From G965215225 sp965215225 (GTDB taxonomy: Bacteria; Pseudomonadota; Gammaproteobacteria; CBDBNL01; JAAOII01), in the NCBI GenBank assembly GCA_965215225.1, contig OZ244039.1, forward strand, positions 558,001 through 622,000: 64,000 nt of DNA, given 5' to 3'. Every line of letters starts with the position of its first letter. Position 1 is the stretch's first letter. Below are positions 29,166 to 37,966 of this stretch, piece after piece. The position numbers and the translations under genes were made by a program. A model generated the notes under the pieces. That model searched no databases. It saw only the letters and a program-made list of their open reading frames with translations, and was not told where the DNA came from.

Positions 29166-31712
29166 ATGCCGTTCCCTTCTGTCTCTTTTGTGTCCTCTCC
29201 GATTTTGCTTGGGGGGAGGATTCTTTTCTTTTTAGTTGGGGCGGGGTTCTTATCAGTTGCTCTTACTACTTGTAGCGGTGGTGGTTCGGGAGGGAATGGA
29301 GAAGCAGATGCTGATAATGATGGCATTTCAAACGAGTTGGATGTGGATGACGATGGGGATGGTTTGATAGAGATAGGGACGGTGGTGGAATTAGATGCAG
29401 TTAGGTATGCTTTGAATGGCAGAGGGCGTAGGTTATCGGAGGGTGCAGAGGACGACACTACTGGCTGTGGTGGTGATGGCGGCATTACTTCTTGTTTCGG
29501 TTATGAGCTGGTTGCGGATATAGGTCTTCTAAGCTATGCAAGTGCTGATGGGGGCAAAGGCTGGCAACCCCTGGGTCATGATGCAGATAGTTCTGAATTT
29601 GGATGTCAAGGAGCTGCTTTTAACGGGACTTTTGAAGGCAATGGCTGGACGATTAGTAATTTAAGCATTAGTCGTTCGGGTGAGGATTGTGTGGGTTTGT
29701 TTGGTCATATAGCCGCGGGGTCGGAGATTCGTAATCTTAGGCTTCATGCCAAGGCAGTGATAGGTAGGCATGGTGTAGGCGGTCTGGTTGGGGATGGTAG
29801 TTCGGCTCGGATTGATTCTTCATCGGTTATGGCGAATGAGGTGAAAGGGAATGATGGAGTGGGCGGTTTGGTGGGAACTGGTGGCTCGGCTCGGATACAT
29901 TCTTCATCGGTTAGGGCGAATGAGGTGAAAGGGAATGATGGAGTAGGCGGTCTGGTTGGAGATGGTCGCTCAGCTGAGATTAATTCTTCATCGGTTAAGG
30001 CAGCTGAGGTGAGCGGGGCTGGTAATTTTGTAGGCGGTCTGGTGGGGGATGGTCGCTCGGCTGGGATTCATTCTTCATCGGTTATGGTAGCTGAGGTGAA
30101 AGGGAATGATGGAGTGGGCGGTTTGGTGGGAACTGGTGGCTCAGCTCGGATACATTCTTCATCGGTTAGGGCGAATGAGGTGAAAGGGAATGATGGAGTA
30201 GGCGGTCTGGTTGGAGATGGTCGCTCAGCTGAGATTAATTCTTCATCGGTTAAGGCAGCTGAGGTGAGCGGGATTGAAGCTGTAGGCGGTCTGGTTGGGG
30301 CTGGTCAATCGGCTCGGATTCATTCTTCATCGGTTATGGCGAATGAGGTGAAAGGGAATAATGGAGTGGGCGGTCTGGTTGGGGACGGTCGCTCGGCTCG
30401 GATTGATTCTTCATCGGTTATGGCGAATGAGGTGAAAGGGAATAATGGAGTGGGTGGTCTGGTTGGGGACGGTCAATTTGTTGAGATTAATTCTTCATCG
30501 GTTAGGGCAGCTGAGGTGAGCGGGATTGAAGCTGTAGGCGGTCTGGTTGGGGCTGGTCGCTCGGCTTGGATTGATTCTTCATCGGTTATGGCGAATGAGG
30601 TGAAAGGGAATAATGGAGTGGGCGGTCTGGTTGGGGCTGGTCGCTCGGCTGAGATTAATTCTTCATCGGTTAAGGCAGCTGAGGTGAGCGGGATTGAAGC
30701 TGTGGGCGGTCTGGTGGGGAAGGCTGACAGTACTCGGATTATTTCTTCTTCAGTTTTTGTGCCTGATGTGAACGGGAGTCGTGCAGTAGGCGGTTTGGTG
30801 GGGGAGGGTCGCTCGGCTCGGATACATTCTTCTTTGGTTGTGACGGCTGAGGTGAGGGGGCTAAGTTATGTTGTAGGTGGTCTGGTGGGGCTTGGCGACT
30901 CGGTTCGGATTCATTCTTCTTCGGTTGTGGCAGCTAAGGTGAATGGGGGTGCAGCTGGGGTTATTGAGAGTGATAGTTTCGTGGGCGGTCTGGTGGGGTT
31001 TGGTCCATTGGCTCGGGTTTATTCTTCTTCGGTAATGGCAGGTCAGGTGAGCGGGGCTGGTAATTTTGTAGGTGGTCTGGTGGGGATTGGTCCATCGGCT
31101 CGGATTCGTTCTTCTTCGGTTGTGGTGGGCAAGGTAAAAGGGGGTAAAGGGGGTGATGTTGTAGGCGGTCTGGTAGGAGGGGGATTTGACTTGGGTCAAG
31201 TTGCTTATTCTTATGTGGTCTCGGGCGGCAATACTGCTATGCTGGTTGGGGCAAGAAGTGGAACTGGTAGTGCTTCGGACGGGGTGGTGTTCCCTGCCTA
31301 TAGGCAGCTGGTTGAGGAAGGAGACGGGACTGGAGTTGCTTCCTATTGGGATAGTGAGGCTAGCGGTAGAAATAGTGGCAACTATGGTATTCCTAAGACC
31401 AGTGATGAACTTCGGATGCCGACTGGCTATGAGGGGATTTATGCCGCTTGGGATGAGGATAAGGATATATTTGGTGATGAGGACGAGCCATTGGCTATCT
31501 GGTGTGATAAGGATCATAGTGGGAGGATTGAAATGGGTGAAAACACCGAGGATAATCGCGTTTGGGATTTCGGCACGGATATGGAGTATCCCGCCATTCG
31601 TTGTACTCTACTAACCCCTGCCGAATGGCGTAGCTGGTGGTCTTTGGATAAGGATGGCAAACCTCAACTAGACCGAACCCGTTTAGATGCACTGCTTCCC
31701 TCCTTAGACTGA
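29166..31712 (+). CDS. GLUG-repeat lipoprotein with 17 repeats
   Basis: 848 residues from the ATG at 29166; the frame is open from a TTG at 29100. I prefer the ATG because it leaves a normal lipoprotein signal ending LTTC (Cys36). An ATG at 29066 resembles the start of the gene at 1542 but is out of frame, so this leader too seems to have suffered an indel. After a short calcium repeat (DADNDGISNELDVDDDGDG) come the head domain and about 17 GLUG repeats, the longest run outside the giant. These include a superrepeat (ANEVKGNDGVGGLVGTGG...) duplicated at about 255 bp spacing. A roughly 20-residue insertion (near 31270-31325) sits before YWDS. The EF-hand-type loop is DKDHSGRIEMGE and the tail is KPQLDRTRLDALLPSLD. 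Surface adhesin-like role inferred. Confidence 0.85.
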   Translation: MPFPSVSFVSSPILLGGRILFFLVGAGFLSVALTTCSGGGSGGNGEADADNDGISNELDVDDDGDGLIEIGTVVELDAVRYALNGRGRRLSEGAEDDTTGCGGDGGITSCFGYELVADIGLLSYASADGGKGWQPLGHDADSSEFGCQGAAFNGTFEGNGWTISNLSISRSGEDCVGLFGHIAAGSEIRNLRLHAKAVIGRHGVGGLVGDGSSARIDSSSVMANEVKGNDGVGGLVGTGGSARIHSSSVRANEVKGNDGVGGLVGDGRSAEINSSSVKAAEVSGAGNFVGGLVGDGRSAGIHSSSVMVAEVKGNDGVGGLVGTGGSARIHSSSVRANEVKGNDGVGGLVGDGRSAEINSSSVKAAEVSGIEAVGGLVGAGQSARIHSSSVMANEVKGNNGVGGLVGDGRSARIDSSSVMANEVKGNNGVGGLVGDGQFVEINSSSVRAAEVSGIEAVGGLVGAGRSAWIDSSSVMANEVKGNNGVGGLVGAGRSAEINSSSVKAAEVSGIEAVGGLVGKADSTRIISSSVFVPDVNGSRAVGGLVGEGRSARIHSSLVVTAEVRGLSYVVGGLVGLGDSVRIHSSSVVAAKVNGGAAGVIESDSFVGGLVGFGPLARVYSSSVMAGQVSGAGNFVGGLVGIGPSARIRSSSVVVGKVKGGKGGDVVGGLVGGGFDLGQVAYSYVVSGGNTAMLVGARSGTGSASDGVVFPAYRQLVEEGDGTGVASYWDSEASGRNSGNYGIPKTSDELRMPTGYEGIYAAWDEDKDIFGDEDEPLAIWCDKDHSGRIEMGENTEDNRVWDFGTDMEYPAIRCTLLTPAEWRSWWSLDKDGKPQLDRTRLDALLPSLD

Positions 31713-32514
31713 GACTGATTTTGATTAGCCTCTCAGTTTCAAGCGACATGGCATAGCTGATGGTTTTTGGATGAGACTGGCAAACCTCAACTAGACCCAA
31801 CCCGTTTGGGCGAGATGCTTCCCTCCTCAAACTGACAACTTGCTTTAACTTAGACCCTCAGCTTCAACCGAAACGGCGTAGCTAGTGGTCTTTGGATAAG
31901 GATGGCAAACCCCAACTAGACCGAACCCGTTTAGATGCACTGCTTCCTTCCTTAAACTGACGGCTGGCTTTGACTTAGACCCTCAGCTTCAACCGAAACG
32001 GCGTAGCTGGTGGTCTTTGGATAAGGATGGCAAACCCCAACTAGACCGAACCCGTTTAGGCAAAGTGCTTCACTCCTTAGACTGAGACTGATTTTGATTA
32101 GCCTCTCAGTTTCAAGCGACATGGCATAGCTGATGGTTTTTGGATGAGACTGGCAAACCTCAACTAGACCCAACCCGTTTGGGCGAGATGCTTCCCTCCT
32201 TAAACTGACAACTTGCTTTAATTTAGACCCTCAGCTTCAACCGAAACGGCGTAGCTAGTGGTCTTTGGATAAGGATGGCAAACCCCAACTAAACCGAACC
32301 CGTTTAGATGCACTGCTTCCCTCCTCAAACTGACGGCTGGCTTTGACTTAGACCCTCAGCTTCAACCGAAACGGCGTAGCTGGTGGTGTCTTTGGATAAG
32401 GATGGCAAACCTCAACTAAACCGAACCCGTTTAGATGCACTGCTTCCCTCCTCAAACTGACGGCTGGCTTTGACTTAGACCCTCAGCTTCAACCCAATGG
32501 CGTAGTTGCTATAT
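31713..32514 (+). repeat. Seven tandem copies of the preceding gene's tail
   Basis: Units of about 122-127 bp repeat the last ~28 codons of the gene at 29166-31712 (cgtagctggtggtctttgga to the stop) plus its 3' flank (gattttgattagcctctcag or ctttgacttagaccctcag). Spacer types alternate as A-B-B-A-B-B-B, so a three-unit block was itself duplicated. Copies are much fresher than those at 28204-28860. They carry stops and no start codon, so they are not genes. Confidence 0.85.
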
Positions 32515-32645
32515 AACAGGCAGAAGCCTTGTCGGGGGCTTTGCTGATGCTAATTTATCTATATTTCTCTTATAATTATCGAACTGGTAGAATTAACCGC
32601 TCATCTTTTTTTCTGTCATCGCTCGTTCTTTTTTTGAAAGGTTGG

Positions 32646-32651
32646 TATAGT
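32646..32651 (+). promoter_or_regulatory. Candidate -10 box of the GLUG gene at 32815
   Basis: TATAGT lies within the conserved block (tttgaaaggttggtatagtg) shared with 28971-28990 and 59431-59450. The homology of the whole 32515-32740 region with 28860-29050 suggests a duplicated promoter segment. Confidence 0.4.
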
Positions 32652-32814
32652 GTTCTTTACTCATTGATAAACCCCTCTGTTGTTATGTTTAGATGGGATC
32701 GTCCAATTCCATCTAAACGGGAAAATGTTGCACTTATGATGCAAATTCGCAGCTATAATTCCTTTCATTGATTAAAACCTTTAATATGAATATGGTTACC
32801 ATTTTTTTGCTATA

Positions 32815-34707
32815 ATGTCTTTAATTGGTCGAACAAAAATTGGTCGAACAAAAATTGGTAGAACAAATGATAGAACTTTCATTATGAGATTTGTAATTTT
32901 GGCTCAATGTTTTCTTAACACCATGCGTAGTTTTCTTTCTTGGTTGTTATTGGTTCTCTTGGTAGCTGTTCTTACTGCTTGTAGCGGTGGTTCGGGCGGC
33001 AATGGTGGAGGAGGCAATGGTGGGGATAACGGAGGAAGGATCAGCAGTGGAGCGGATTCTGATGGTGATGGCGTTTCAGACGAGTTGGATGTAGATGACG
33101 ATGGGGATGGGTTCATAGAGATAGCAACACCGATGGAACTGGATGCGGTGCGCTATCAACTAAATGCCACTGGTCAAAGGCTGTCAGAGGATGGAGATCT
33201 CAATCAGGCTGGCTGTGGTGATGGCGATAGCATCACTTCCTGTAACGGCTATGAGCTGGTCAGGGATATTGATATTACCAGATATATTAGAGATAACTAT
33301 GAGATGGAGGGCTGGCAACCGCTGGGCGATTGTGAAGGATTTTATAATGCAATTTTTGAAGGGAATAATTATAAGATTAGCGGTTTAAGTATTAATCGTC
33401 CAGGTCAAGATTGTGTGGGCTTGTTTGGGCATGTAAGGATGAACGCAAAAATTCGCAATCTTACTCTTCATGCAGAAGGGGTTCTAGGTAACGAACAGGT
33501 AGGCACTTTGGCAGGTGGTTCTACTGATGATATTCAAGTTCTTTCTTCTTCGGTTGTGGTGGGGAATCTTAGCGGGAAACAAGATGTAGGCGGTTTGATA
33601 GGAGATGGGGGAAGAGGAGTTGTTATCGGTTCTTCGGTTGTGGCGGGAAATATTAACGGGGAACAAGATGTAGGCGGGTTGACAGGATATGGGAGAGACG
33701 CAACTATTATTGCTTCTTCGGTTGAGGTAGGAAATATTAACGGAGAATCTCGTAGGATAGGTGGTCTGGTAGGGAATGGCTTGAATGCGAAAATTACTTC
33801 AGCCTCTGCTCTGGTGGGTTCAATAAGCGGGACTAGTCAAGTAGGCGGTTTGGTAGGGGCTGGTCGCTCGGCTCGGATTCATTATTCTTCGGTAGAGGTG
33901 GGAAATGTTAGTGGAACTGGAAATGGCGGAGATGTAGGCGGCTTGATAGGGGATGGTGAATTGGCTCAGATTTTTTCTTCTTCAGTTGTGGTAGGAAATA
34001 TTGACGGGGTCAGAGATATAGGTGGTCTGATAGGGAGTGGTGAGACGGCAAGTATTTTTTCTTCCTCGGTTGTGCTGGAAATTATTAGGGGGGAACAATC
34101 AACTGTGGGTGGTTTGATTGGGGAGGGTGATGCGGCCAAGATTTTTTCTTCTGTGGCTGTGGTAAGCAAGCCAAAAGGCCGTTTATTAGGTGGGCTAGCG
34201 GCAGAGTTTAGGCGTTTGGAAACATTATTTCCTCAGCTTGCTTATTCTTATGCGGTCTTCGGCAAGCCTGGAGCTGACACTGATATCAATATGCTGGTAC
34301 GAACGGCTGACATGGCCAATGTTACTAGTTCTTATTGGGACAATGATACCAGTGGCATACAGGATGGAAACATTGGTGAAAAAAAGAGCACGAATCAACT
34401 TCGTTCGCCAATGAATTATACCGGGATCTATGCCAGTTGGGACAATGAGATGGATATATTTGGTGATGGGTTGACTGATGAGCCATTGGCGGTATGGTGT
34501 GATAGGGATAATAGTGGGAGCATAGAGATAGGTGAACAAACCAATGACAATCTTATCTGGGATTTTGGCACGGATGTGGAGTATCCCGCCATTCGCTGCA
34601 CTCCGCTAAAGCCTGCCGAGTGGCGTAGCTGGTGGTTCTTGGATGGGGATGGTGCACCCCAACTAAACCAAACCCGTTTAGACGAGCTGCTTCCCTCCCC
34701 AAACTGA
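32815..34707 (+). CDS. GLUG-repeat lipoprotein, divergent member
   Basis: 630 residues from the ATG at 32815. An internal ATG at 32923 gives a compact lipoprotein signal (MRSFLSWLLLVLLVAVLTAC), so the true start may be there or at 32884. The first codons contain three 15-bp repeats (ttggtcgaacaaaaa; IGRTK at protein level). The lipobox is LTAC, followed by a Gly/Asn linker, one calcium repeat (DSDGDGVSDELDVDDDGDG), a divergent head domain (DGFIEIATPMELDAV), about 9 GLUG repeats and the EF-hand-like loop DRDNSGSIEIGE. The tail is PQLNQTRLDELLPSPN. The GLUG units are less alike than in the neighbours (GNINGEQDVGGLTGYGRDATI), so this copy seems older or homogenised less. Confidence 0.85.
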   Translation: MSLIGRTKIGRTKIGRTNDRTFIMRFVILAQCFLNTMRSFLSWLLLVLLVAVLTACSGGSGGNGGGGNGGDNGGRISSGADSDGDGVSDELDVDDDGDGFIEIATPMELDAVRYQLNATGQRLSEDGDLNQAGCGDGDSITSCNGYELVRDIDITRYIRDNYEMEGWQPLGDCEGFYNAIFEGNNYKISGLSINRPGQDCVGLFGHVRMNAKIRNLTLHAEGVLGNEQVGTLAGGSTDDIQVLSSSVVVGNLSGKQDVGGLIGDGGRGVVIGSSVVAGNINGEQDVGGLTGYGRDATIIASSVEVGNINGESRRIGGLVGNGLNAKITSASALVGSISGTSQVGGLVGAGRSARIHYSSVEVGNVSGTGNGGDVGGLIGDGELAQIFSSSVVVGNIDGVRDIGGLIGSGETASIFSSSVVLEIIRGEQSTVGGLIGEGDAAKIFSSVAVVSKPKGRLLGGLAAEFRRLETLFPQLAYSYAVFGKPGADTDINMLVRTADMANVTSSYWDNDTSGIQDGNIGEKKSTNQLRSPMNYTGIYASWDNEMDIFGDGLTDEPLAVWCDRDNSGSIEIGEQTNDNLIWDFGTDVEYPAIRCTPLKPAEWRSWWFLDGDGAPQLNQTRLDELLPSPN

Positions 34708-35060
34708 CAACTTGCTTTGACTTAGACCCTCAGCTTTAACCGAAATGGTGTAGCTGTTTGAATAGGACAAGCACATTCCAATCAGACCTGTTTAGCCAAT
34801 TTGTTTCCTTCCTCAAATCGACGACTGGCCTTAATTAGCCTCTCAGTTTCAACCGAAATGGCGTAGGTCTTTGAGTGGAGCACTAGAAGCAATTCCCTCT
34901 TCAAACTAGTCCAGCCTCTGGCAAAATCTATTTAAGTATCTTTTTTAGCTCTCATATTAATATTGATATGAAAGATGTTTCTGTATGGGCATCCTTTCCT
35001 GTTTCAGATTAATGTTTGGCTATATTTGGTATGTAGTAGGCTATTCCTCTTTATCTCATT
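34708..35060 (+). repeat. Two degenerate gene-tail copies and a gene-free stretch
   Basis: 34708-34900 holds two worn units of the tail repeat (ctttgacttagaccctcag, then ttaattagcctctcagtttc). From about 34920 to 35060 I see no gene. The sequence ends with cattgattgaggagg, resembling the region just downstream of the -10 box at 28984 (ctattgattgaggggcg), so it may be a decayed copy of a family promoter region. Confidence 0.55.
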
Positions 35061-35650
35061 GATTGAGGAGGGATGAAGTGGTGGAATTAATCAAGGAGGG
35101 ATGAAGTGAGGGAATCAATCAAGGAGGGATGAAGTGAGGGAATCAATCAAGGAGGGATGAAGTGAGGGAATCAATCAAGGAGGGATGAAGTGAGGGAATC
35201 AATCAAGGAGGGATGAAGTGAGGGAATCAATCAAGGAGGGATGAAGTGAGGGAATCAATCAAGGAGGGATGAAGTGAGGGAATCAATCAAGGAGGAATGG
35301 AGTAGTGGAATTAATCAAGGAGGGATGAAGTGGTGGAACTCATCAAGGAGGAATGGAGTGGTGGAATTAATCAAGGAGGGATGAAGCGGTGGAATTAATC
35401 AAGGAGGGATGAAGTGGTGGAATTAATGAAGGAGGGATGGAGTGGTGGAATTCATCAAGGAGGAATGGAGTGGTGGAATTCATCAAGGGGGAATGGAGTG
35501 GTGGAATTAATGAAGGAGGGATGGAGTGGTGGAATTCATCAAGGAGGAATCGAGTGGTGGAATTAATCAGGGAGGAATGGAGTGGTGGAATTAATCAAGG
35601 AGGGATGAAGTAGTGGAATTCATCAAGGAGGGATGAAGTGGTGGAACTAT
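35061..35650 (+). repeat. 28-bp tandem array, 21 units in perfect register
   Basis: The ATG of each unit falls at 35073, 35101, 35129 and so on to 35633, a constant 28-bp step with no insertion or deletion (at 35549 the triplet is ATC). The unit is ggagggatgaagtgagggaa followed by tcaatcaa. Units 2-8 are identical or nearly so; later ones vary by substitution (tggtggaattaatcaa). Each unit contains AGGAGG one base before ATG, and frames stop after 2-5 codons. There are no spacers, so it is not CRISPR. Function unknown. Confidence 0.92.
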
Positions 35651-35705
35651 TAGGAAAGGGCAACTAATAGACTTGCTGGACGGCTATATGAAGGAGGGAT
35701 TCTTA

Positions 35706-36350
35706 CTATTGGGCAGGAGGAGGCGTTTTTTCCTTATAGGTGCATAGATCCTTAAGCGCGCATTTCCAGCATAGAGGCTGGCGTGCTTTGCAGATGTATC
35801 TGCCGTGAAGGATAAGCCAATGATGAGCGTTCTTTATATATTGAGGCGGGACTCTTTCTAGTAGCTGCTGCTCAATCGCAAGGGGGGTCTTGCCTTTTGC
35901 TAGTCCAGTGCGATTTGCTACCCGAAATATGTGGGTATCTACTGCGATGGTCTTGTGTCCAAAAGCCGTATTTAGAACAACATTTGCCGTCTTCCGCCCA
36001 ACGCCCGGCAACTCTTCTAGTTCTTCTCTTGTTTGCGGCACCTGTCCTTGATGTTTGCTTACCAGCAGCTGACAGGTCTGTATGATATGAGCCGCTTTGC
36101 TATTGTAGAGTCCGATAGACTTGATATATTGTTTGAGTTGGCTCTCTCCTAGTTTGAGCATCTTATAAGGGTCATTGGCTTGGCGAAATAGAGAGGGAGT
36201 TGCCTTATTGACACTTATATCGGTGGTATGGGCAGAGAGCATCACCGCGATGAGTAGTTCAAAATTAGAGGTGTAGTTTAGTTCGGTAGTGGGATGGGGG
36301 TTGTCTTGTTGTAATAAGGCAAAAAACTGCTCTCTGTTTTCTTGTTTCAC
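35706..36350 (-). CDS. nth: Endonuclease III (DNA glycosylase / AP lyase)
   Basis: 214 residues, the normal length. Nth removes oxidised pyrimidines from DNA and cleaves the abasic site in base excision repair. The helix-hairpin-helix (LPGVGRKTANVV) contains the catalytic Lys120, and Asp138 lies in VDTHIFR. The 4Fe-4S ligands Cys187, Cys194, Cys197 and Cys203 (C-x6-C-x2-C-x5-C) are in place. SAHTTD replaces the commoner SAQATD near residue 39. It starts at GTG 36350; an in-frame stop lies just upstream, and the N-terminus aligns with known Nth without extension. It is the last gene of the rnf-type run, as in other gammaproteobacteria. An internal fragment of this gene is copied just upstream (36700-36770). 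Confidence 0.95.
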   Translation of the reverse strand: MKQENREQFFALLQQDNPHPTTELNYTSNFELLIAVMLSAHTTDISVNKATPSLFRQANDPYKMLKLGESQLKQYIKSIGLYNSKAAHIIQTCQLLVSKHQGQVPQTREELEELPGVGRKTANVVLNTAFGHKTIAVDTHIFRVANRTGLAKGKTPLAIEQQLLERVPPQYIKNAHHWLILHGRYICKARQPLCWKCALKDLCTYKEKTPPPAQ

Positions 36351-36376
36351 TGGCTAGTTTATCAATTAAGATGCTC

Positions 36377-36772
36377 TCACTCGTTTGGTATAAGCCAGGG
36401 GTTTTGCGCTTTTGCAGCTCTCTTCCTTCTTTCCGTTATGATGTTCTTGGCTGCTATTAACAATCCTAGCAGGATGAAGCCGCCAGGTGGTAGCAGAACA
36501 AGAAAAAAGCCGTCATATCCTACTAGGCTAATCTTTTGGACATTGATTAGGGATGCCATATTGTTAAAGATCTCGCCGCTGCCGATAAGTTCGCGCAGGC
36601 TGCCGAGGATGATTAACACCAAGCCAAATCCCAGCCCATGTGCTAGACCATCTACAAGGGAAGGCGAAGTTGGGGTAGGATTGCGCGAGGCAAAACTTTG
36701 CTTGAGCATCTTATAAGAGTCATTGGCTTGTCGAAATAGAGCGGGAGTTGCTTTATTGGCTAATTTATACAT
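36377..36772 (-). pseudogene. Chimeric nth-fragment / rnfE 3'-end duplicate
   Basis: A 131-codon frame whose first ~25 codons (NKATPALFRQANDSYKMLK) copy nth residues 48-66 and whose remainder copies the last ~105 residues of rnfE (SFASRN..., GLAHGLGFGLVLIILGSLRE). It sits between intact rnfE and nth, as expected for a tandem duplication spanning the rnfE-nth junction, with part of the nth copy deleted. The ATG overlaps the rnfE stop (TAATG). It lacks half the RnfE membrane helices and the Nth catalytic core, so it is probably non-functional, although the frame is still open. Confidence 0.85.
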
Positions 36773-37446
36773 TAAGATACTCTCACTCGTTTGGTATAAG
36801 CCAGGGGTTTTTGCGCTTGGATGGCTCTTGTTCTTCTTTCTGTTATGATGTTCTTGGCTGCTATTAACAATCCCAGTAGGATGAAGCCGCCAGGGGGTAG
36901 CAAGACAAGAAGGAAGCCGTCATATCCTATTAGACTGACTTTTTGGATATTGATAAGGGACGCCATATTGTTAAAAATCTCGCCGCTGCCGATAAGTTCG
37001 CGCAGGCTACCGAGGATGATTAGCACCAAGCCAAACCCCAGCCCATGGGCTAGACCATCTACTAGGGCGGCCAGAGGAGGATTGCGCGAGGCAAAACTTT
37101 CTGCTCGTCCCAAGATGGTGCAGTTGGTGACTATGAGAGGAAGAAAGATACCAAGCGACTGATAGAGTTCAAATGAGAAGGCTTGGATAACTAGTTCTAC
37201 ACAGGTTACCAGCGAAGCAATTAATAGAACGAAAACTGGTAGCCGAACCGCGGGGCTAATGAAGGGGGCGCAAAGGGAAACGGTTAGGTTGGACATAGTT
37301 AAGACAAATAGAGTGGCTATGGCAAGACTGGTCCCATTGACGAAGTTAGTGGTTACTGCTAGGAGAGGACATAGTCCCAGCAGTTGCACAGTTGCAGGAT
37401 TGGAGCGCCAAAGCCCATTGGTTACTATGCCAGAGTAATTCACCAT
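36772..37446 (-). CDS. rnfE: Rnf/Rsx electron transport complex subunit E
   Basis: 224 residues from the ATG at 37446 (MVNYSGIVTNGLWRSNPATV). RnfE is an integral inner-membrane subunit of the ion-translocating ferredoxin:NAD+ oxidoreductase (Rsx in E. coli, which keeps SoxR reduced). Hallmarks are VQLLGLCPLLAVTT, QSLGIFLPLIVTNCTILGR with a conserved Cys, and GLGFGLVLIILGSLRE, with about six hydrophobic segments. The frame is open further upstream, but that extension is duplicated oxidoreductase DNA out of frame, so I place the start at MVNYSG. The start was ancestrally overlapped by the oxidoreductase stop (ATGGTGA); that junction is now repeated several times upstream. rnfD and rnfG lie about 3.5 kb upstream, beyond tpiA-secG-tRNA. 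Confidence 0.93.
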   Translation of the reverse strand: MVNYSGIVTNGLWRSNPATVQLLGLCPLLAVTTNFVNGTSLAIATLFVLTMSNLTVSLCAPFISPAVRLPVFVLLIASLVTCVELVIQAFSFELYQSLGIFLPLIVTNCTILGRAESFASRNPPLAALVDGLAHGLGFGLVLIILGSLRELIGSGEIFNNMASLINIQKVSLIGYDGFLLVLLPPGGFILLGLLIAAKNIITERRTRAIQAQKPLAYTKRVRVS

Positions 37447-37966
37447 ATTTCCAGTTTCATTTTGTCTGCTAGGGCTAGGGCAGCTCCTATGCCAGTTGTC
37501 ACAGTTGCAGGATTGGAGCGCCAAAGCCCATTGGTTACTATGCCAGAGTAATTCACCATATTTCCAGTTTCATTTTGTCTGCTAGGGCTAGGGCAGCTCC
37601 TATGCCAGTTGTCACAGTTGCTGGATTGGAGCGCCAAAGGCCATTGGTTACTATGCCAGAGTAATTCACCATATTTCCAGTTTCATTTTGTCTGCTAGGG
37701 CTAGGGCAGCTCCTATGCCAGTTGTCATAGTGGAGTTGTCCTGATAATTACTGCAATACCAGATGCCACCAGACCCCTGTAATAGATCAAGCTGGTGGGC
37801 TGCTTGAGAAACTGTGCGCATATTTTGAGGTCTATGCCAGAGTAATTCACCATATTTCCAGTTTCATTTTGTCTGCTAGGGCTAGGGCAGCTCCTATGCC
37901 AGTTGTCACAGTTGCTGGATTGGCGCGCCAAAGCCCATTGGTTACTATGCCAGAATAATTCACCAT
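37440..37966 (-). repeat. 113-bp oxidoreductase-rnfE junction repeats with chimeric mini-ORFs
   Basis: The junction ATGGTGA (+ strand caccat at 37441, 37554, 37667, 37848 and 37961) occurs five times, spaced 113, 113, 181 and 113 bp. Each 113-bp unit joins the first 19 codons of rnfE to the last 20 codons of the FAD oxidoreductase in frame, giving 39-residue frames at 37553-37672, 37440-37559 and 37847-37966. The stop of each overlaps the next ATG. The 181-bp unit holds a longer oxidoreductase piece (37728-37830) in another frame. The intact genes lie at both ends of the array. Confidence 0.93.

Noticed and set aside
6316..34707. Mobile element or prophage origin of the GLUG cluster
   Set aside because: No integrase, transposase, terminal inverted repeats or phage genes are visible; spread by local duplication explains the data better.
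35061..35650. CRISPR array
   Set aside because: Units are contiguous 28-bp repeats with no spacers, and no cas gene is present.
35061..35650. Array of functional translated mini-genes (AGGAGG followed by ATG)
   Set aside because: Only one base separates AGGAGG from ATG, too close for normal initiation, and frames stop after 2-5 codons. Kept only as an observation.
35061..35650. Iteron-type replication origin
   Set aside because: No replication initiator gene, no DnaA-box cluster and an entirely chromosomal gene context.
37447..37524. 26-residue N-terminal extension of RnfE
   Set aside because: It is out-of-frame oxidoreductase DNA from the junction repeat; RnfE homology begins at MVNYSG.
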